From: Cocos nucifera
Lineage: Eukaryota; Streptophyta; Magnoliopsida; Arecales; Arecaceae
DNA: 64,000 nucleotides
Assembly (NCBI GenBank): GCA_006176705.1
Contig: QRFJ01005032.1
Span: 124,001 to 188,000, forward strand
Reading direction: 5' to 3'
The number at the start of each line of letters is the position of its first letter. Position 1 is the stretch's first letter. This document shows positions 57,021-64,000 of the stretch, in pieces. The translations under genes and the position numbers were made by a program. The notes under the pieces are model-generated. The model was not told the DNA's origin and did no database searches. It was given only the letters and a program-made list of their open reading frames with translations.

Positions 57021-58980
57021 TAGATTTTTATTACATAATTTTTTGAGCATGTTTAGATTATTTCTTATATTAGATCTGATTTATAATCTAATTATTAAAT
57101 CTAAAATTAAAAATCTAGATTTTTTGAACTGCTATATGGTTGTCCTGCTGTAAGGTTTATCCCTTATAGTGAAAAGGTTATCCTAGTTTGTGATAATCTA
57201 CTTCTAATCATAAATTTATTAGATTTGATCTAATTTTATTTATGATTTAATAGATTTAAAATAGTTTTAAATCTAAAAATAAAGTTTTTAGATTGCATGG
57301 ACTGCTATAAGGTTATCCTGCTGTAAGGTTTATCCCTTACAGTGGAAAGGTTATCCTAGTACGTGCTGATCTAAAATATTGATCATAAAATTTTAGATTA
57401 GATCTAAAAAATTTTATGATCTGATTAAAAATATTTTAATCTAATTTTAATCATCATAAATATATTAGATTTGATCTAAGTTGATTTATAATTGATTGGT
57501 GTTAAAACTATTTTAAATACATGAATCTGTTTAGATTAGATCTAAAGTAGTTTCATGTTTATTTTACTTACATGTTGATTATAAATCAAACATGCAACTT
57601 GATTGATAGAACCATGTTGTAAAAATATTTTACAAACATGAAAACCATTTTCAAAAAGCCAAACCCCAACCCTCAGCCCAAAACTTAATTAAGAATTAAG
57701 AAGTTGTTTGATTAGGTTCTAGGATTGTAAATTAAAGATCCTACGACACGAATCATAACACATTGGATTAGTGGGTTAGTGGGGATTAGGTCCATTAATT
57801 GGGCTAGACCTAAGGTTAGATTAAAGAATGAACTTAACTAGAGAATTGACTAAATCTAATCAATTGTTATCTTAGATTAGGTCAAGGATTCTCTAGATCA
57901 ATTACAATAATTTTAGTTGGTCAAGTCCATGTCTTTAACAACAACCAAATGGACTTGATTCTTGGCTAAGTGGTCAAGCCTGAACTATTATGTTGATCTA
58001 ATCAAGACTAATTAAATCAGTTGGTGTCTAAGGTAAGTTTGGCACGTATGATCGATGGTTTTTAATTGGCAGCCCGCATACCTGACCATTTTTTATGGTG
58101 TCCAAGGCAAGCTTTGGCAGACCCTCCCACCGATCTTACTTACCAAACCTTCTTGGTGAGATTAAGTTTTGATCTGATCACTTAACAATTTGAGTTGATC
58201 CATGTCAGCTAGGTAAATTAGTGTGACTGATTTAGGTGCTCCTAGACCAGCCTATTAATGGTCTACCTAAAGCTGACTTGATGAAGCTAGTGGGAGGACC
58301 ATGACAAGCTGGTTAATCTGACCTTTTCTCTAAATCAAATTAATTAAATTCTCTAAAATTATTAGATCCTTAAAATAAAATAGTTATAGTGATAACTAGA
58401 TCATAGCATCCTATTAAGTGGATGATAATGGATCCATTAATTGGATAATCATTGAAGGCCCATAGGTCTGATACTTATCTACTAATGAAATTATCATTTA
58501 TAATATAATTTCTTGGCTGCGTCTCTCTAAATGATGGTTAGGCTGACCAACCATACTTGGGCTTAATCATTCATTAGTTAGATGGACCAAGTATGATCAT
58601 GTTAATGGTTGGACCTAACCGAGACTTTCAGTGAAGGCCCTAGCCTACTAAAAAGATATCTGGGGCAAAATTAAATTACTAAAAATTATTTGGAGAAACA
58701 ATTGGTTATGAATCTACCCTTGGATGTACATAGGTTGACCAACCATAGTTGGGCTTGTGTATAGTTTATGTGGATTCTAGTATCTACTAAGAAATTAGGA
58801 TAATTTCTCAAATTGGAGGTAGAGGCTACCAATTCGAATAAAATAATGAAAAAAACCTTTTGATTAAAGTCTAAATTTTTAGGTTTAATGAATCAATTAC
58901 TAATTAGGCTTTTGATTCTTCTTTATGTAGTTAAACTCTAACCACAGTTGTTCCATTCACTGTTAGACAGTGATTAACTT
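57021..58980 (+). mobile_element. Long leader of the copia element, with internal duplications
   Basis: About 2 kb without coding text. A diverged direct repeat, with AACTGCTATATGGTTGTCC and GACTGCTATAAGGTTATCC as starts, lies at about 57127 and 57300 (period near 172). A second pair (TGACCAACCATACTTGGGC and TTGACCAACCATAGTTGGGC) lies at 58544 and 58737. The N-terminal half of Gag should be in this area but cannot be found. Confidence 0.6.
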
Positions 58981-61900
58981 ATGGAACCCAACTTCGATAA
59001 TAAGTATCGAAAGTTGAATGTTGTTCAGCAGCACGAAGTGGTTCGTGCTGGGGCCTCTATGCTCAATTTAAATATATGGTCCAAGAATAACCTAGATGAG
59101 GTAGAGTGCTTTCATTGTAAGAAGTAAGAGTATCGGAAGAGGAACTGTCCTCAGTATCGTGATTTCTATGACCCCAATAGGCTGAATAAGAGAGATGAGC
59201 AAGTAGTTGCTGATCAAGAATGTTATATGATAACATCCTGTAATTTCTCTGTTTATGATACTTCTACTTGGGTATTGGATACCGAAAGTCTAGTCCATAT
59301 TTACAATACATTGCAACGACTTCAAATTAGTAGAACATTTGAGAATAATGAGCGATTCTTGAATGTTGGAGATGGCAGGTCTATTCCAGTTCTAGCTATG
59401 AGAATAGTTCAACTTATTCTCAATACTAATATCATTTCTTTTAATGAATGTCATTATTGTCCTTCTTTTCTGATGAATATGATCTCTGTTAGCCTTTTGA
59501 CCAAGGATGGTTATCATTTATCTATAAAGAGAGATTATTGTGATATCATTATGAATGATGTTATAATAATGCAAGGACAATAAAGAAATAATATTTATAT
59601 TTTATCACAGCCTATGAGTGTAATGTACACTTCTAAAAAATATCTTAGATTAGATAATGTTTCTGATATCTACCTATGAAACTGTAGGCTAGGTCACATT
59701 AACAAGAATAGGATAAACAGGTTGACCCAAGAGAGAATCCTTGAAGCCAATGATTGTGAATCACTTCCGATCTGTAAGTCCTGTCTTCTTGAAAAAATGA
59801 CCAAGTCATCTTTTACTGGAAAGGGTGAAAGAGCTACTGAGCTCTTAGGTCTAGTACATACTGATGTATGTAGACTAATGAGCACAGGTGCCAGAGGTAA
59901 ATAATTTTACTTCATAACTTTTATAGATGATCTATCTAGATATGGATATGTTTATCTGATGAAACATAAGTCAGATTTATTTGAAATGTTCAAAAGATTC
60001 CGAAGTGAAGTAGAAAAATAAACTAGAAAGAATATTAAAACTCTTTGATCGGATCGAGGAGGTGAATATCTATCCAGTGAGTTTTTGACATATCTAGGAG
60101 AGAATGGGATTCTCTCATAGTGGACTCCTCCTGGGACACCACAGCATAATAGTGTATCAAAAAGGAGAAATCGAATCTTGTTGGACACGGTTCGATCCAG
60201 GATGGGTTTTGCTAGTCTACTTATTTTATTTTGGGTTTATGCTCTTGAGACTGCATGTTATGTATTGAATAATGTACCGAGTAAATCTATTGCAAATACT
60301 CCATTTGAGATATGGACTGGGCGTAGGCCTACACTCTCACACCTGCAGGTTTGGGGTTGTTCGGCTTATGTCAAATGTTTGCATACAGATACGCTTGGAC
60401 CCTGATCTAATAAGTATGTATTAATAGGGTATCCCAAAGAAAGTAAGGGTTACTATTTCTACCATGCTGAAGAACAAAAAGTGTTCGTTAGTCTTAAGGC
60501 AATCTTTTTGGAAAAGGAGTTTCTTGGTAAAGAAATTGTTGCCTCTAAGATTGAACTTGAGAAAGTTCAACAAGTAGAAAAGTCGACACCTATAGCTGAA
60601 CCAGAATTGGATTTGATTAGATCAAATTCAGAGCCCAATTTACCTGCACCATTAAGATGATCCGGTAAAGTACTGCATCAGTCGGACAGATACTATGATT
60701 TCTTAGTCTATGATGGTAATCCCATCGAACTCGATGAGAATGATGAGGATTTGATCACCTACATGGATGCTATGCAGAGACCTGATTCCGAGAGATGGCT
60801 TGAGGCCATGAAATCCAAAATAGAGTTCATGAAGGTCAACAATGTGTGGACATTGATTGACCCACCCGAAGGGGTTAAACTCATTGGATGTAAATGGGTC
60901 TTCAAAAGAAAAGGAGATGTAGATAGAAAGGTGGAGACTTATAAAGTCCATCTGGTTGCCAAGGGATATCGTCAACATTATGGTATTGACTATGATGAGA
61001 CATTCTCCCCTATGGCAATGCTCAAATTCATTCGGATAATGCTTGCGATAGCTGCCCATTTGGACTATGAGATCTGATGGATGGATGTGAAAATAACTTT
61101 TCTAAATGGAGAGTTGACTGAAGAGGTGTATATGATACAACCTAAAGGGTTCACATCCACAGATGAGTCCAAGGTGTGTAGGCTTTAGAGATCTATTTAT
61201 GGATTGAAGCAGGCATCTCGGAGTTGGAACATGCATTTTGATAAGGTGATCAAAACATATGGCTTCGTTAAGAATGGAGAAGAGCCATGCATTTATAAAT
61301 GGGCAAATGGTCCAGCAATAGTATTCCTTGTCTTGTATGTGGATGACATTCTCTTAATCGGGAATGACATCCCCACACTCTAGGAAATAAAAGTCTGGTT
61401 GTCATCACAGTTCTTCATGAAGCACTTGGAAGAAGCATCCTACATTTTATGGATGATGATCTATAGAGATAGATCTAAGAGGATACTTGGGTTATCCCAG
61501 TCCACGTACATAGATACTATGCTGAAGAGGTTCAACATGGAGAATTTCATAAAGGGCTATCTTCCGATAGGCCATGAAATTTCTCTCTCTAAGAAGGATT
61601 GTCCGATAACTTCTGCAGAGAGAGAGCGTATGAGTAGAATTTCATATACTTTGACAGTGGGATCTATCATGTACGCCATGACATGTACAAGATCAGATGT
61701 GGCATACTCACTAGGAGTAGTGAGTAGATACCAATCCGATCTTGGAGAAAAACACTGGAAAGTGGTTAAAGCCATAAAAAGTATTTGAGAAATACTAAGG
61801 ACTAATGGTTGATTTATGATGAGTCAGATATGAAATTTATGGGGTTTACAGACTCCAACTTTCAATCTGACCATGATGACAGTAGAAGCGTATCAGGATA

Positions 61901-62319
61901 TACCTTTACTCTGAATGGTGGAGCCATCTACTGAAAGAGTTTCAAGTAGCATACTGTGGCAGACTCTGTTTGCGAAGCAGAGTACATGGCAGCATCAGAT
62001 GCTGCAAAAAAAGCTGTGGCTGAGAAAGTTTATCACCGAGCTCGGAGTACCACCCTTTCTTGATGGTCCGGTCCTGCTCTACTGCAACAGCACTAGTGTC
62101 ATTGCTCAGATGAATGAATCGAAGGCACACCAATGGACGAAGCACATTCTGCGCCGCTTTCACTTAGTTTGGGAGATCATGAATCGACGTGACATCGACC
62201 TTCAGAAGATCGATGGAAAGGAGAACCTGGCTGACCCCTTCACTAAAGCCCTAGCGATAAAGGAGTTCGACAATCACAAGTCGAAGGTGGGTATTAGATA
62301 CTATGCCAAGTGGCTTTAG
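58981..62319 (+). pseudogene. Ty1/copia gag-pol, decayed (family A; possibly Angela/Tork-like)
   Basis: The start MEPNFDNKYRKLNVVQQ at 58981 is only the end of Gag, followed by a zinc knuckle whose His is Tyr (CFHCKK, stop, EYRKRNC). Protease shows TWVLDTESLVHI. Integrase has LGHINKNR and CKSC for zinc, then Asp in VHTDVC and SDRGGEY; the catalytic Glu is Lys in SVSKRRNR (codon 60160-60162). Reverse transcriptase runs from WLEAMKSKIEFMKVNNVWT through AFLNG-like text (TFLNGEL) and YVDDILLIGND (about 61336). RNase H contains HILRRFHLVWEIM and ENLADPFTKAL and ends at TAG 62317-62319. More than ten stops. Confidence 0.92.
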
Positions 62320-62326
62320 GACACCG

Positions 62327-62640
62327 TAGACTCAAGACTCATCTACTAAAGAGAAGCGATTGTACACCAACCTTTCGGATCAATCATCATTCTCATGATG
62401 ATCCTATGGTCGGGAGCATTTTATGAGTTAATAATGATTATTCATGTCTTAAATTTTTAACTCTTGAAAATATGAATTATCATTATCATTAACTCAAAGG
62501 ATGTATCACAAACACTAAATACACATATGTGATAGAAAATAACCTATTTTATTGATTTTAGTCAAAATTATAATTTTGCCCCTAGAAGTGTATTATAAGT
62601 GTCAGCCAATTCTGGCTTCTAGGGCACATATATCTAACAA
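62327..62640 (-). mobile_element. Truncated 3' LTR of the right-hand minus-strand copia element
   Basis: The minus strand starts TGTTAGATATATGTGCCC at 62640, next to a purine tract. Only about 314 bases remain. The left part resembles 17840-17980 (family C). It meets the end of the + strand copia pol tail to tail, so the + element's 3' LTR is missing. The breakpoint is near 62320-62327. Confidence 0.7.
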
Positions 62641-62653
62641 TCTTCCACTTATC
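62641..62653 (-). promoter_or_regulatory. Polypurine tract of the right-hand copia element
   Basis: Reads GGATAAGTGGAAG on the minus strand between pol stop and LTR start. Confidence 0.75.
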
Positions 62654-64000
62654 CTAAAGCCAATTGGCTACAAGTCTAAGTCCCATCTTCTCAAGGTGGG
62701 CTTCGATCTTCTGCTGGCCCAACGGCTTTGTAAGTGGGTCTGCCACATTATCTGTGCGGAGTTGACTCTCTTGACCTCGACGTAACCCTTCTCGAGGTAA
62801 TCGCGGATGAGGTGGTATCGCCGCTCAATGTGCTTGGATTTTCTGGTGAGACCTCGGCTCCTTAGCAAGGGCTATGGCGCCATTGTTGTCGCAGTATAGA
62901 GGAATGGCATCTGATGGCATTACTCCAATTTCTGCAGCAAACTTCTTGTACCAGAATGCTTCCTTCGCAGCCTCTGATGCAGCGATATATTCTGCTTCCA
63001 TGGTGGAATCTGCTATCATGTTTGCTTGGAACTCTTCCAGCTGACAGCACCACCATTGCACACAAACAGACTCCCAGATGTCGACTTTCGATCATCTATA
63101 TCGGACATGAAATCCGAGTCTGTGTATCCCTGGACTTGGAGTTCTCCATTACCAAAGACCAACATCATATCCTTAGTTCTTCTCAAGTACTTAAGGATAC
63201 ATTTCACAGAAGTCCAGTGTTCTTCACCTGGATTTGACTGATATCTGCTTGTGACACTCACAGCATGGGCTATATCAGGTCGTGTACATAGCATGGCATA
63301 CATGAGGCTCCCTATTGCAGAAGCATAAGGGATCTTGCTCATGCATTCTATTTCCTCAGGTGTGCTAGGGCACATCTTCTTGGAAAGATGAATACCATGT
63401 CTGAAGGGTATTAATCCCCTCTTAGAGTTTTTCCATACTAAACCTCTTTAGTACTTCCTCTATGTACATCTTCTGTGAAAGTCCTAGCATCCTATTCGGT
63501 CTATCCCTATAGACCTTAATTCCTAGAATAAAGGATGCTTCACCTAGGTCTTTCATGGAGAATTCCTTGGACAACCATATTTTGACTGTTGTCAACATGG
63601 GAATATCATTCCCAATAAGGAGGATGTCATCCACGTACAATACGAGGAAGACAACAGCGCTCCCACTGACCTTTTTGAAAGACACATGGTTCCTCTTCAT
63701 TTTTGATGAAACCAAACATTTTGATCACATCATTGAAATGAGTGTTCCAGCTCCGAGATGCTTGCTTAAGTCCATATATGGACCTTTGCAGCTTGCAAAC
63801 CTTGTGATCAGTATCACTGGATGTGAAACCTAGCGGCTGTTCCATATAGATATCTTCCTCAAGATATCCATTTAAGAATGCCGTTTTCACGTCCATTTGC
63901 CATATTTCATAATCGAAATAGGCTGCAATGGCAAGCAATGTGCGGATGGATTTTAGCATAGCCACTGGGAAAAGGTATCCTGATAGTCAATGCCTTCGCA
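62654..64000 (-). pseudogene. Minus-strand copia pol: reverse transcriptase and RNase H, continuing off the window
   Basis: From the right edge: MAMLKSIRTLLAIAAYFDYE, WQMDVKTAFLNGYLEEDIYM, SIYGLKQASRSWN, then a shift, then YVDDILLIGNDIPM with the catalytic YVDD intact. Then come LGLSQKMYIEEVLKRFSM, SLMYAMLCTRPDIAHAVSVT and YTDSDF, with RNase H ADSTMEAEYIAASEAAKEAF and YCDNNGAIALAKEP. The end is NVADPLTKP-like text and TAG at 62654-62656. At least five frameshifts but few stops, so it is younger or less methylated than the family A copies. Its subfamily differs from family A. Confidence 0.92.

Overview
This window looks like repeat-packed nuclear DNA from a large plant genome. The LTR sequences suggest a monocot and perhaps a palm, but that is a weak inference and no species can be named from the sequence. 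I see no intact host gene. Nearly all of it is LTR retrotransposons and fragments, inserted into one another and broken by stops and frameshifts. The one recognisable non-transposon gene is a plastid-type elongator tRNA-Met(CAU), inside a 13.8 kb block that looks like mitochondrial DNA moved into the nucleus.

Layout. 1-3350: 3' end of a + strand Ty1/copia element (RNase H, purine tract, long LTR). 3369-8392: 3' end of a + strand Tat-type Ty3/gypsy element, carrying two genes on the opposite strand and a 783 bp LTR. It sits inside a copia RNase H that resumes at 8393 and runs into copia LTR family A (8727-11161). 11656-18150: a three-level nest. A minus-strand solo LTR contains a family A solo LTR, which contains a GC-rich gypsy LTR with internal sequence. 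Two of the three levels have near-matching 5 bp target duplications. 18613-20995: gypsy LTR, primer site and gag-protease. 20996-27429: Athila-type gypsy element with gag but almost no pol. 27430-28921: part of a non-coding LTR element (LARD-like). 28922-32713: integrase end, hairpin-repeat array and antisense genes of a second Tat-type element. 32714-54282: minus-strand family A copia element. Its 3' LTR is split into three by a complete LARD-like element (33450-36931) and by the mitochondrial-type block (38057-51892). 54283-62319: + strand family A copia element with 5' LTR, primer site and decayed gag-pol. 62327-64000: a further minus-strand copia element running off the window.

Family A LTR copies are each about 2.4-2.7 kb once inserts are removed. 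They occur at 8727, 13363, 32714-52740 and 54283, and they are the ruler used to date insertions relative to one another. The best leads are three. The antisense gene pair of the Tat-type elements shows spliceosomal introns in one copy. The array near 30 kb is built from hairpins. The organelle-like block is flanked by a 138 bp duplication of its LTR target.
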